DNA of 64,000 nucleotides, from positions 3,046 to 67,045 of the forward strand of contig DLRY01000046.1 of the NCBI GenBank assembly GCA_002500665.1. Reading direction: 5' to 3'. The translations under genes were made by a program, and so were the position numbers. Each line of letters starts with the position of its first letter. The first letter of the stretch is position 1. Source of the stretch: Opitutia bacterium UBA7876 (GTDB lineage Bacteria; Verrucomicrobiota; Verrucomicrobiia; Opitutales; Seribacteraceae). Shown piece by piece: positions 9,421 to 17,949 of this stretch. The notes beneath the pieces are model-generated. The model had not been told where the DNA came from, did no database searches, and saw only the letters and a list, made by a program, of their open reading frames with translations.

Positions 9421-10545
9421 ATGCAAGTTTCATCAGAGGTCATTGACGAACTAAGTGAAAAGACCTTCGATCCCTCGGGACGAAGGGCCGTCGTCGGACT
9501 GGATGGGTTCGTCGACAAAATCGTCACCCCGGTCGACAAGAGACACGGCCTCGAGGACGACTTCGATGCCATAGAAACCATTGGCGACTTGGGAGCCAGA
9601 ATCAGTGCGGCGGCGGGCAAAAGCGCCAACATCGAACTTTATCCCCGTTTCGACAAACTTGGAGGCAACGGGCCCATTATGGCCAACGCCCTTCTCTCCC
9701 TTGGCCTAGGCGTCAGGTACGTCGGAGCCTTGGGTCGGCCTGTCGTTGACCCGGTATTCGAGGAATTCGCCCGCAACACCGAGGCCGTTTCCCTCACCAA
9801 CCCGGGGATTACCACCGCCGCCGAATTCAAGGACGGCAAGCTCATGTTCGGAAACATGCGCAGCCTTGGGGAAATCGACTTCGACCGCATCATGGAAGTT
9901 TGCGGACGGGAATCCTTCCTCGGAATGCTGACCGAGGCAGACGTGTTATCGATCGTCAACTGGACCATGATCCCCAAGATGACCTCCATTTTGCAGCGCA
10001 TGGCGGAAGAAATCATGCCCGACCTGGGCGATGCGGGTCCCGAAGGATTCTTCTTCGACCTTACCGATCCGGCCAAACGCTCGACTGAGGACATCCGCGA
10101 GGTACTGGAAGTCATTTCCCGCTTTCAAGGCTTCTCGGAAGTCACTCTCGGGCTCAATTTCAACGAAGCCCACCAGGTTTCGGATACGCTGGGTCTTCAA
10201 AAAGGCGAAAGAAGCGAGCAATCCCTTAGGGATATGGCTTCTGCGATTCGTGAAAAACTACGAATTTCATGCGTCGTCGTACACCCCGTGGAATCGGCTG
10301 GCTGCGCCACGGAGGAAGGATCCTGGTGGTCCGAGGGTCCTTACACAGAGAACCCCAAGATTACCACCGGTGCCGGGGATCACTTCAATGCGGGCTTCTC
10401 AGCAGCCAGGCTTTGCGGTTTTTCCCCACTTGCCTCCCTCGCCTTGGCTACTTGTACCTCGGGTCATTACGTTCGCTCAGCCCAAAGCCCAACCCCCGAC
10501 CAAGTAGTCGACCTGCTCACGCAGGCAAGGGATTCTTCGCAGTGA
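9421..10545 (+). CDS. PfkB-family (ribokinase-like) carbohydrate kinase
   Basis: A 374-residue cytosolic kinase. The N-terminal substrate-binding part has VVGLDGFVDKI and the LGGNGPIMANALLSLG glycine-rich motif (about residues 80-95). The C-terminal PfkB signature KITTGAGDHFNAGFSAA (about residues 318-334) gives the anion hole and catalytic Asp. These enzymes phosphorylate sugars or nucleosides; the actual substrate is not evident. The protein is about 50 residues longer than typical ribokinases. Its stop overlaps the tmk start by the tetranucleotide GTGA, so the two are translationally coupled. Confidence 0.85.
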   Translation: MQVSSEVIDELSEKTFDPSGRRAVVGLDGFVDKIVTPVDKRHGLEDDFDAIETIGDLGARISAAAGKSANIELYPRFDKLGGNGPIMANALLSLGLGVRYVGALGRPVVDPVFEEFARNTEAVSLTNPGITTAAEFKDGKLMFGNMRSLGEIDFDRIMEVCGRESFLGMLTEADVLSIVNWTMIPKMTSILQRMAEEIMPDLGDAGPEGFFFDLTDPAKRSTEDIREVLEVISRFQGFSEVTLGLNFNEAHQVSDTLGLQKGERSEQSLRDMASAIREKLRISCVVVHPVESAGCATEEGSWWSEGPYTENPKITTGAGDHFNAGFSAARLCGFSPLASLALATCTSGHYVRSAQSPTPDQVVDLLTQARDSSQ

Positions 10546-11192
10546 GTCACGAATCTGGAATACTCATATCCTTCGAGGGATCCGAAGGATGCGGCAAATC
10601 AACCCAGATCAGCCGTCTTGCGGATCGACTGGAGGAAATCGACCATCGCGACGTGGTCGTGACGCGGGAACCCGGGGGAACCATCATTGGCGAGGACATC
10701 CGTCACTTGCTTATGCACGCGGACTCCTCCCAGAGCATTTTCCCTGAAACCGAGTTGTTGCTTTTCGCCGCAAGCAGGGCCCAACTGGTGCGAGAACTGA
10801 TCCTGCCAGCGGTACGCGAGGGCAAGATCGTTCTTTGCGACCGCTTCCTTGACTCCACTACAGTATATCAGGGCGTAGCACGACAAATTGCCGACGATCC
10901 CATCACCCAGATCAATGGGTTCGCGGTTGGTGAAATGATCCCCGATCTTACCATCGTCCTCGACGTGCCGGCCGAGGTTGGCTTGGAGCGGATCAAGCAC
11001 AGGGTATCCGACATGCCCGACCGAATGGAACAGGAGAACGTCGAGTTTTACGGCAAGGTAAGAGAGGGCTACCTTCACTTGGCCAAAAGTCTTCCCGATA
11101 GGTTTTTCGTGGTCGACGGCCTTGCCGAGCCCGACGAAGTCGAAATCTCAATTTGGAACGAGATCCACTCCCGCTTCTTCGAGCAGGACTGA
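10542..11192 (+). CDS. tmk: Thymidylate kinase
   Basis: A 216-residue enzyme phosphorylating dTMP to dTDP. The P-loop FEGSEGCGKST lies at residues 9-19, followed by the DR-type motif VVTREPGGT, the CDRFLDSTTVYQG substrate motif (about residues 102-114) and a lid region DRMEQE. The start is the GTG at 10542 overlapping the stop of the upstream kinase; the open frame extends 90 codons further up but only as antisense-like sequence of the kinase. holB follows after 15 bp, a common pairing (tmk-holB) in bacteria. Confidence 0.93.
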   Translation: MSHESGILISFEGSEGCGKSTQISRLADRLEEIDHRDVVVTREPGGTIIGEDIRHLLMHADSSQSIFPETELLLFAASRAQLVRELILPAVREGKIVLCDRFLDSTTVYQGVARQIADDPITQINGFAVGEMIPDLTIVLDVPAEVGLERIKHRVSDMPDRMEQENVEFYGKVREGYLHLAKSLPDRFFVVDGLAEPDEVEISIWNEIHSRFFEQD

Positions 11193-11207
11193 ACCAGGCG
11201 GACCAAG

Positions 11208-12125
11208 GTGGCGAAGTTCTCATCCGACCCGAACGAAAAGCTCCTCCAGCGACTCAAGGACGGCACGCTCCATCACGCCATCCTCTTTCATGGCCATGAC
11301 TTGGAGTCGGTTGAGAGGGATGCCCTGTCCCTTGCGAAGCAAATCCTCCACATGAACGAAGAAGCTTCCGAGCACCCTGACTTGTTCAGGGTTCGGCCAG
11401 CCGGGAAGACTCGTATTATTTCCATCGATAAGACAAGGGAGCTGATCGCCGAATTAAACCGTACTTCCAACCAGGGTGGCGCCAAGGTCGGCCTGCTCCA
11501 CGAATCGGACCGGATGAAAATGGAAGCCTCCAACGCCTTTCTGAAAACCCTAGAGGAACCTCCCCATGAAACGTTTCTCTTCTTGCTCACGACACGGCCT
11601 TACTCGATGCTTCCGACAATCAGGAGCCGTTGCCTGCAAGTCAGGATCGCGACCAACAAGGATCCTATATACGACAAGGACTGGGATGAATGGGTGGCCA
11701 AGTATGGCGACTGGATCCACCTGATGCTCGATCGCAAAAGAATGATGCAGGACCGTACGGCTCCCGTCTTTGCCGCCTATGGGTTAGCCGAGAGATTAAC
11801 CTCGCTTATCCGAAGAAGGGCAGATGAAAAATTCAAGGCCGCGATCAAGGAGCTTACGGTGAAGCTCGACGACAAGGAAAAGGATGCCCTCGAGTCAGGC
11901 ATCAGGAGAGGAATCCGATCTGGTTTCCTCACGGAACTTGCTCTTAAGACTCGGGAAATCGTTATCCGGGACGGAACGCAACCCACTGAGAAGATCAGTC
12001 TCAAGTTAGCCCGGGCAATCACCAGCCTGGAAAAAAACAAGGGGCTTATGGAAGTTAACCTAAAGGAAGAGGCCGCCCTGGAAAATTTTTTACTCTTCTC
12101 ACTACGAAACTGGACTGCCAAGTGA
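11208..12125 (+). CDS. holB: DNA polymerase III delta-prime-like subunit
   Basis: A 305-residue clamp-loader AAA+ protein. It has HAILFHGHD in the Walker A region, which lacks a clean GKT as is usual for delta-prime. Downstream it has KVGLLHESDRMKMEASNAF, KTLEEPPHETFLFLLTT and IRSRCLQV, the SRC motif of clamp-loader ATPases (about residue 141). A GTG start at 11208 is used. Position immediately after tmk supports HolB rather than DnaX. The zinc-finger cysteines seen in many HolB/DnaX proteins are not apparent. Confidence 0.85.
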   Translation: MAKFSSDPNEKLLQRLKDGTLHHAILFHGHDLESVERDALSLAKQILHMNEEASEHPDLFRVRPAGKTRIISIDKTRELIAELNRTSNQGGAKVGLLHESDRMKMEASNAFLKTLEEPPHETFLFLLTTRPYSMLPTIRSRCLQVRIATNKDPIYDKDWDEWVAKYGDWIHLMLDRKRMMQDRTAPVFAAYGLAERLTSLIRRRADEKFKAAIKELTVKLDDKEKDALESGIRRGIRSGFLTELALKTREIVIRDGTQPTEKISLKLARAITSLEKNKGLMEVNLKEEAALENFLLFSLRNWTAK

Positions 12126-12159
12126 CACGGTTTACAAACGCAGTCGACCGCACGTAATC

Positions 12160-12498
12160 ATGCCAACCCTTTTTGAAAAAATCATCAACCGGGAAATTCC
12201 TGCCGACGTCCTTCACGAGGATGAAACCTGTATCGCCATTCGTGACATTGCGCCACAAGCACCCGTTCACGCCTTGGTCATTCCCAAGAAGGTGATCCCA
12301 AGGATCGCCGAGGCTCGTCGGGAAGACCAGGAAGTCATCGGTCATCTTTTGCTCGTGGCCGGGCAATTGGCCCGATCCGAGAAACTGGATGATGGCTTCA
12401 GGATCGTTATTAACAATGGTTCCGATGGCGGGGAAACCGTACCTCACCTGCACGTTCATCTGCTCGGAGGCAGGCAACTCCGATGGCCTCCGGGCTAA
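12160..12498 (+). CDS. HIT family protein (HinT-like)
   Basis: A 112-residue protein spanning the histidine-triad fold. It begins TLFEKIINREIPADVLHED and ends in the triad motif HLHVHLLGG (about residues 97-105), the His-x-His-x-His nucleotide-hydrolase site. HinT-type proteins hydrolyse purine nucleoside phosphoramidates. Length and motif match the bacterial HinT group. It is followed by the DUF481 gene after 9 bp. Confidence 0.9.
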   Translation: MPTLFEKIINREIPADVLHEDETCIAIRDIAPQAPVHALVIPKKVIPRIAEARREDQEVIGHLLLVAGQLARSEKLDDGFRIVINNGSDGGETVPHLHVHLLGGRQLRWPPG

Positions 12499-12507
12499 GC
12501 AGCTTTT

Positions 12508-13548
12508 ATGAAACCTCTTGCAATCCTTCTTTTGTCCTGCGGACCCATCCTTCTGGCGGACCAGGTCGTCACCAAGGATGGTTCCCGCATCATGGGCACG
12601 GCCGTTAGCGTCATTGATGGGAACCTGACTTTCAAGACGGAGTTCTCGGGCAAGATTAGGATACCAGTCGACCAGATTTCCTCACTGGTCTCCGAGTCAC
12701 CGATCTCTCTGCGCCTCGACGACAACCGTACTTTCAACGACAAGATCGTTCCCGCCGATGGGGACAGAATAGGACTGGAGGACAATGATCTCAGCTTTGG
12801 CTTTGCCCGTATCCGTCATCTCTGGGCGGATGGAAACGAGGATCCCCTCGTGCTGGCCGAGCAAAAAAAGGCGGAGGCACTAGTCATGAAATGGGCCCAT
12901 GCCATCGGCTTCGACTTCACGGGATCGTCCGGAAACACCGATGACTTGGGAATCGGGCTAAGGGCAGACAGCACCTACGGCAACAAGTTTCGCGAATACG
13001 AACTCTACCTTGCCTACAACAATTCCAGCAAGGAGGACGTAACCGTAGTCGACGAAACCAAGCTAGGTGCGGAGTACGACTCTCGATTCTTCGAGCGTTT
13101 GTCTTGGTATGCCAAGACGGACTGGGAAAACGACCGGCTCGAGAAGGTTGACCTGAGAGCAACGGCCGCCCTCGGACTTAAATACAACTGGATCACAGAC
13201 AAGTCCTATGAAGTCGCCGCCCGAGCCGGGCTTGCCTTTCGCTTCGAGGAATATCAGTCGCCTTCCGTCGACAACTTGAGTGACCCTGCCCTCGACTTTG
13301 GCCTGGAGTACTCCCAGGAAATCAAGGACTTCCTTTCTCTCCAGAGCGACCTCACCTATATACCCAGCGTTAAGGACTTCACGGATTTCCTCTTGAGCAA
13401 CGACGTCGCCCTAGTCATTCCAATCGACAAGAAAGAGGACTGGAACCTTAGATCGGGAATCAACGGCACCTATAACTCCACTCCGGTCTCCGGAAAGGAT
13501 CAACTGGACTTGAAGTACTACTTGCGACTCGTCTACCGCCTGGACTGA
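12508..13548 (+). CDS. DUF481 (YdiY-like) outer-membrane protein
   Basis: A 346-residue protein with a short signal peptide (residues 1-16, cleaved near LLADQ). A small beta domain of about 100 residues follows, then a DUF481 beta-barrel of alternating hydrophobic/polar strands from about residue 130. The end is YYLRLVYRLD, an outer-membrane-type aromatic terminus. Recognisable text includes WAHAIGFDFTGSSGNTDD. DUF481 proteins are salt-induced outer-membrane proteins of unclear role. It is the last plus-strand gene before a convergent minus-strand unit. Confidence 0.8.
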   Translation: MKPLAILLLSCGPILLADQVVTKDGSRIMGTAVSVIDGNLTFKTEFSGKIRIPVDQISSLVSESPISLRLDDNRTFNDKIVPADGDRIGLEDNDLSFGFARIRHLWADGNEDPLVLAEQKKAEALVMKWAHAIGFDFTGSSGNTDDLGIGLRADSTYGNKFREYELYLAYNNSSKEDVTVVDETKLGAEYDSRFFERLSWYAKTDWENDRLEKVDLRATAALGLKYNWITDKSYEVAARAGLAFRFEEYQSPSVDNLSDPALDFGLEYSQEIKDFLSLQSDLTYIPSVKDFTDFLLSNDVALVIPIDKKEDWNLRSGINGTYNSTPVSGKDQLDLKYYLRLVYRLD

Positions 13549-13558
13549 AGAGTTGGAT

Positions 13559-13684
13559 CTAGGGAGTGGTTACGGGGCCCAAACTCATCAAATCCCAAAG
13601 CAGGGAAACGATCTGAATGGCCACCATGAGAGAGAGTCCCACGAGCACTATGATCACCCATTTCCAAGGGAGCTTGCGTTTCAA
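13559..13684 (-). CDS. Candidate 41-aa single-span membrane protein, TTG start
   Basis: A short frame that begins at TTG overlapping the stop of the upstream lipoprotein gene (TTGA) and ends 10 bp from the convergent DUF481 stop. A GGAAGAG stretch lies 7-8 bases before the TTG. The predicted protein starts MKRKLPWKW, then has about 22 hydrophobic residues including VIIVLVGLSLMVAIQIVSLL, and a short tail. The positive-inside layout, the ribosome site and the exact overlap favour a real gene. No conservation can be shown here, so this is a candidate. Confidence 0.5.
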   Translation of the reverse strand: MKRKLPWKWVIIVLVGLSLMVAIQIVSLLWDLMSLGPVTTP

Positions 13685-15066
13685 TCGACGCTCTTCCCGT
13701 TTTCAGTCAAGCCCCTTGATCGAAGCCATTGAAGAGCATTTTGATAACGGGCTCCGTCCTGAGCATCCTCCGTGGGACCGGACGGACTTTCGACGCCCTC
13801 CACAACCCTCGCCTTGAGCAATTCCTCGATGCCTGAAAAACCTCGAACCTTGGGCTGGCTAGGCGACGTTTCGACTTCTCCCTTCTTTCCGGAATCGAAC
13901 AGTCGACGCAGGGAGTCATAAGTGGGACGTGAGTCGTTCCCCAGATTCAAGAGCGTACCGTCTAGGTCGTTCCGAGAAGGTGGCCTGAGAATCCCAGGGG
14001 AGTTTTTTTCGTCTGAAAAGCCTACCCTCTTCCCCGCGTCATCACGTCCGGCCGCCTTTTCTGATGAATCAAGAAAGCCGACCCGGGATAAAGCCTCGTT
14101 TCCCGCAGAGTTATCAGCCTGTAACGCCTGTGCTGAAAAGTCGACCAAGTTGCCGGGGTTGATTCCAGGGCGGTCCACCGGCCCTAGGCTCCGCTCGAAG
14201 CCCGACACCATGCGGTTCGACGAAGGGGTCTCAGCCCCAGGGGAGCCATCAAGTAGCTGAATACCTCGGTTCACCGGGTCTTTCTCATCGTCGGCTGTGG
14301 AAGGTCTCAGGACGATACTTGTATTCTTTACTTGATCAAGGTTGTTTGGAACGGCCCTCTCTGGAACCTCAACGGAAGGCCTAAGTTCAGTGGAAAGGCC
14401 GCCATCGTCAATGGGATCGTTCGAGGAAACAGATTCGGAGGGATCCCGAGCAACAGGGCTTGCACCCGCAGGAGGGCCGGGGACGGGAACCTCATCCGGT
14501 TCGGTCGTATCCTTGGATGGTAAAACCGGCTTTAAGGAGGAATCTACGGAAAGGCCTGCTTCAGGGACGGAATGCTTCCCCGGCAGAGTATCCGCTTCAC
14601 CGGAAACGACCTCAACTGCCGGGTCCAAAGATTCGGAACCTTTGTCCATGGTAGAGTTTTCGTTAGCCTTGAAGGACTGTGCGTCATCCGCAGAGCCATC
14701 AGGATTCTCCTGCGTGGGATCGGTGGAAACGTCCGAACTCTCCGAAAGCTCATCCTTTGTAGACTCCGGTTCGGAGGAGCCTTTACCGTGAGGAGGAGTT
14801 TTCTCATTCTTGGTCGAGCCCGTAATCCCTAAGCCGGAAGCGCCAGGACTTGCCTCGTTTTGACTAGGGTGATCGGCGGGAGAAACGGAAGGCATGCCTT
14901 GCGTGCCCTTCCCTCTCTTGCCGGAATGGGTTTCAGCGGGGGGAACCGAAGACGTTTCGTTCCCCTCGCCCAAGAGGTTCTGCCCGTCATCCTTTGGAGT
15001 GGTGGCGCAACCGGCCCAAAGGAACAAGGCCGCAAAACCGATGGAAACAAGCAAGGGAGTCGTCAT
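13681..15066 (-). CDS. Acidic, low-complexity lipoprotein
   Basis: A 461-residue protein with an N-terminal lipoprotein signal: MTTPLLVSIGFAALFLWAGC, the lipobox cysteine being residue 20. The mature part is hydrophilic, rich in Ser, Glu, Asp, Pro and Gly, with no recognisable domain and probably much disorder. The 15066 ATG is chosen over the open frame to 15132 because it begins the signal sequence. It starts 4 bp after the stop of the 917-residue membrane protein, so the two and the small downstream frame form one transcription unit. Confidence 0.7.
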   Translation of the reverse strand: MTTPLLVSIGFAALFLWAGCATTPKDDGQNLLGEGNETSSVPPAETHSGKRGKGTQGMPSVSPADHPSQNEASPGASGLGITGSTKNEKTPPHGKGSSEPESTKDELSESSDVSTDPTQENPDGSADDAQSFKANENSTMDKGSESLDPAVEVVSGEADTLPGKHSVPEAGLSVDSSLKPVLPSKDTTEPDEVPVPGPPAGASPVARDPSESVSSNDPIDDGGLSTELRPSVEVPERAVPNNLDQVKNTSIVLRPSTADDEKDPVNRGIQLLDGSPGAETPSSNRMVSGFERSLGPVDRPGINPGNLVDFSAQALQADNSAGNEALSRVGFLDSSEKAAGRDDAGKRVGFSDEKNSPGILRPPSRNDLDGTLLNLGNDSRPTYDSLRRLFDSGKKGEVETSPSQPKVRGFSGIEELLKARVVEGVESPSGPTEDAQDGARYQNALQWLRSRGLTENGKSVD

Positions 15067-15070
15067 TCGA

Positions 15071-17824
15071 TCAATCCTGGATAGAAGCGGAGGAGTTTGC
15101 AGTGGTCTTGCCAAGCGGATTGAGGGCGGCAACGAGAAGATCGATCATCAGCGAGAGCGAATCTCCACCCGACTGGCTGGACTTGACCTTCATCTTGAAG
15201 AAACCGGTCGAGTTACCCCTCACCCGAGACCCTGTCTCTATAGAATCGGAATCAAAGCCTTCAAAACCGGTTGACTTGGTCAGGTCGATCCTCTCAAGCA
15301 GGTCGATGGTGGTCTGGTAATCCAGCCTTTGCAGAAAAATCTCCACGAATTCCCCAAACGCACTTGAAAGAACGGCAGAGTTCGAACCATCTCGGACGGC
15401 GTCCAATTTGCTCGCGACCCTCAAACCAAAATCCGAGTCTAGGACCGGCTTCTCGTAGGCGTATTCCCCATCAAGGGAGATTTCTCCGGAACTGGCCTTG
15501 GCCTTCAAGACCAAGTCGAAGGAAAGGAATTCGCGGAATTGGTTGAACAATTCCTCCTCCTCGGATGTTTTCTTAAATTTTCCGAAAAAATTCGAGCCGT
15601 TGAGGGCAAGGGCAAGATCATAGTCGTTTCCGGAAAGCCTGGAACTGAAGGAGGAAGAGAAAACTTCAGCGCCTCCCCCAGAAACGAAGACCTGCTCAAG
15701 TTCCTTGTCCAGAAAGGCTGGGTCCGGTTGATCGGACCACCATGAGGTAAGCATTACGAGGCAATGCTCGTCCAAGCCCAGCGACACGTGAGCTGATTTG
15801 TGCTGGACGGATAGAAAGCGCGGAGAGTCGCGTTTGACCACTTTCCAAATCGGATTCTGAGATTTAAGGTCCAGTTTGTGAAGGATGAAATCCTTAAGCT
15901 TGGCTTGGTCGGCAATGGGAAGGACAAGGCCGAAGACGACGTCAGAGGCACGCTTGTCCATATACTCCATGCCGGGGAATTGAAGGAAATACAAAACCCG
16001 ACCATCCGGTTTGATCCCGCAGGAGTATGGGTCCCAAGCCAAGTCGCCCAGGAAAGAAACGCGCTTGGTTAGATAACCGGAAAGAATCTTGGGCACGCCG
16101 ACTTCCTCCATCATTCGGATACCGGAAAAGGAACAGACTCCGAATGCCTGCTCGGGAACGTAAGAGAAGGCCCGCCCGTCGGGCTTGGATAAAGCATTGG
16201 CAGAGGGAGTGTCGATAACGGCGGACGAACCGGAACCGTCATTATCTTCTATCAAAGCCGACAAACCCCATAGGCTTACCCCTCCAAGTAGGAGGATTAG
16301 AGGTAGATTCGCCAAACGAAAGAAACCGGTCTGAGTGGCAGAATCTCCCTCGCTTGCCTCATCAGGCGAATCGGGCTCGGGATCCTTGCTACGAAGGAGC
16401 GATGCGTTATATGCTATAACGAGAGTAACGGCCAAGGGGTCGAAAACAAGAACCAGGATGAGGATAAACCATTTTACGACCCGGTTAACGGCTTTGTCGG
16501 TGGCCTCCTTGATCAGGATGGGGTTTTCCGTGGCTTCAGCAGCAGCCACCTCGGAATCGAAGGCTCGAGCCACGAATTTGAAGGAACCAATGTCGGTCGC
16601 CCGAATTTTTCCATCGAGATCGAGGATTTGGCTCTCAGCCTGTTCTTTCTTGGCCAACAACTCCCCCTTCTTGGCTTCCAGTTCCGCCGAACTGTCCGGG
16701 CCGAAAACCGATTCGGTCTCGCTCAAGGCCGTCAGCTTGCGACTAGCTTCCGCGATCTCCGACTCAAGGGACTTGATCCGATCGTCCACCGCACCGCGAG
16801 CCTCTTGCAGGTTCTGGAGGGCTGTCTTGACGTTGTCGGCCTGTTCGGCCCCTCCTGTCGTTAGCCCCGTTATCTTAAGACTGGCCTCTGAAATCTCACT
16901 CTGAATGAGGGCAATGCGTCCATCCAGAGCCTTGTACCTCTTGTCCATGTCATCCCTTGCCTTTTGAGCCGCCGCGGTGATACCTGCAAGGGTTGCTCGC
17001 AGGGCTTCTCGTTCTCCGGCTTGGTTCTTGAGCAACTCGTTTGCCTTCTTGATTCCGTCCTCGAGAAAAGTTCTGCCTTTGTCTCGGTAGACCTTTACCG
17101 CGGAATCGAGCTGGGCCAGACGTTCATTCGCCTTGGCCTCCTTGGCCAGTTCCTGCTCAATCCTCAGGTCAACCTCCTTCTTGTAATCCTTCTTCTGGTC
17201 CTCCAGGACGGTGATATCCTGCCTCCGGATTTGGATGACGGACTCCAGTCGCTTCTGCTCGGCCTCCCTTCTTCCGCGCTCACCCACGATCATCTGGTCG
17301 GTTTCCTTGGCCAAGTTTGCCTTGGACGCCTCGGCGGCCTTAATATCATCGCGTCGCTCGGATATGTAGGACTCCAACCTTCTCCGTTCGCTTTCCTGCT
17401 TTTCCTCGCGCAGGGCGGATCCTTTCTGGCCGGAAGTCTGGTAGGCTGCGATGAGACGGTCGTACTCCACCTGCTGGCGCTGCAGGCTCACGATTTCCTT
17501 CTCATACCCTTCTACTTGGTTAAGGGTCTGCTCGAAAGCCTGAGAAAGGTAGCCGTAGATACCGGCCGAGGTAATGCCAATAAGAAGAGCGACCGCAACT
17601 ACCAGATACGTCCTCAGCGTCTTGTTGCAGGTCTTCCATTGACGATAGAGGAAGGAGGCCGCGATGAGCTTGCCGAACTCGAGGCTGGAGGCCATCACGA
17701 TAATCGGGATGGTGAAGGAACTAACAGCCCCGAAGGTCAGCGCGATTCCCCTAACGCTAAAATATGCCGCGCACCCTGCGATGAATAGAGCCGCCCCCCC
17801 TATCAACAATGTGAATACATTCAT
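15071..17824 (-). CDS. Large coiled-coil membrane protein with phage-like N-terminal half
   Basis: A 917-residue protein with three N-terminal membrane helices (about residues 4-26, 33-55 and 72-95), the middle one ending in MASSLEFGKLIAASFLYRQWK. A long charged coiled coil follows (about 105-440), then two more helices (about 452-480, containing VFDPLAVTLVIAYNASLL, and about 508-527) and a soluble C-terminal region of about 370 residues. The first 490 residues match in layout and motifs an uncharacterised protein I know from marine T4-like phages. The C-terminal part resembles DUF3352-like extracytoplasmic domains. No enzyme motif is seen. It is the first gene of a unit with the lipoprotein and small membrane protein and is divergent from the symporter. 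Confidence 0.7.
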   Translation of the reverse strand: MNVFTLLIGGAALFIAGCAAYFSVRGIALTFGAVSSFTIPIIVMASSLEFGKLIAASFLYRQWKTCNKTLRTYLVVAVALLIGITSAGIYGYLSQAFEQTLNQVEGYEKEIVSLQRQQVEYDRLIAAYQTSGQKGSALREEKQESERRRLESYISERRDDIKAAEASKANLAKETDQMIVGERGRREAEQKRLESVIQIRRQDITVLEDQKKDYKKEVDLRIEQELAKEAKANERLAQLDSAVKVYRDKGRTFLEDGIKKANELLKNQAGEREALRATLAGITAAAQKARDDMDKRYKALDGRIALIQSEISEASLKITGLTTGGAEQADNVKTALQNLQEARGAVDDRIKSLESEIAEASRKLTALSETESVFGPDSSAELEAKKGELLAKKEQAESQILDLDGKIRATDIGSFKFVARAFDSEVAAAEATENPILIKEATDKAVNRVVKWFILILVLVFDPLAVTLVIAYNASLLRSKDPEPDSPDEASEGDSATQTGFFRLANLPLILLLGGVSLWGLSALIEDNDGSGSSAVIDTPSANALSKPDGRAFSYVPEQAFGVCSFSGIRMMEEVGVPKILSGYLTKRVSFLGDLAWDPYSCGIKPDGRVLYFLQFPGMEYMDKRASDVVFGLVLPIADQAKLKDFILHKLDLKSQNPIWKVVKRDSPRFLSVQHKSAHVSLGLDEHCLVMLTSWWSDQPDPAFLDKELEQVFVSGGGAEVFSSSFSSRLSGNDYDLALALNGSNFFGKFKKTSEEEELFNQFREFLSFDLVLKAKASSGEISLDGEYAYEKPVLDSDFGLRVASKLDAVRDGSNSAVLSSAFGEFVEIFLQRLDYQTTIDLLERIDLTKSTGFEGFDSDSIETGSRVRGNSTGFFKMKVKSSQSGGDSLSLMIDLLVAALNPLGKTTANSSASIQD

Positions 17825-17949
17825 CCACAGTCATTTATGCAGAAAAAAAGAAGCTGGGAAACAAGAACTTGTTCCCAAACCGAAATCTTATTCACCAAGG
17901 GATCTTTTCCGTTTCCATTTATCCGAAAACACCTTTTTGTTCGAGACGG

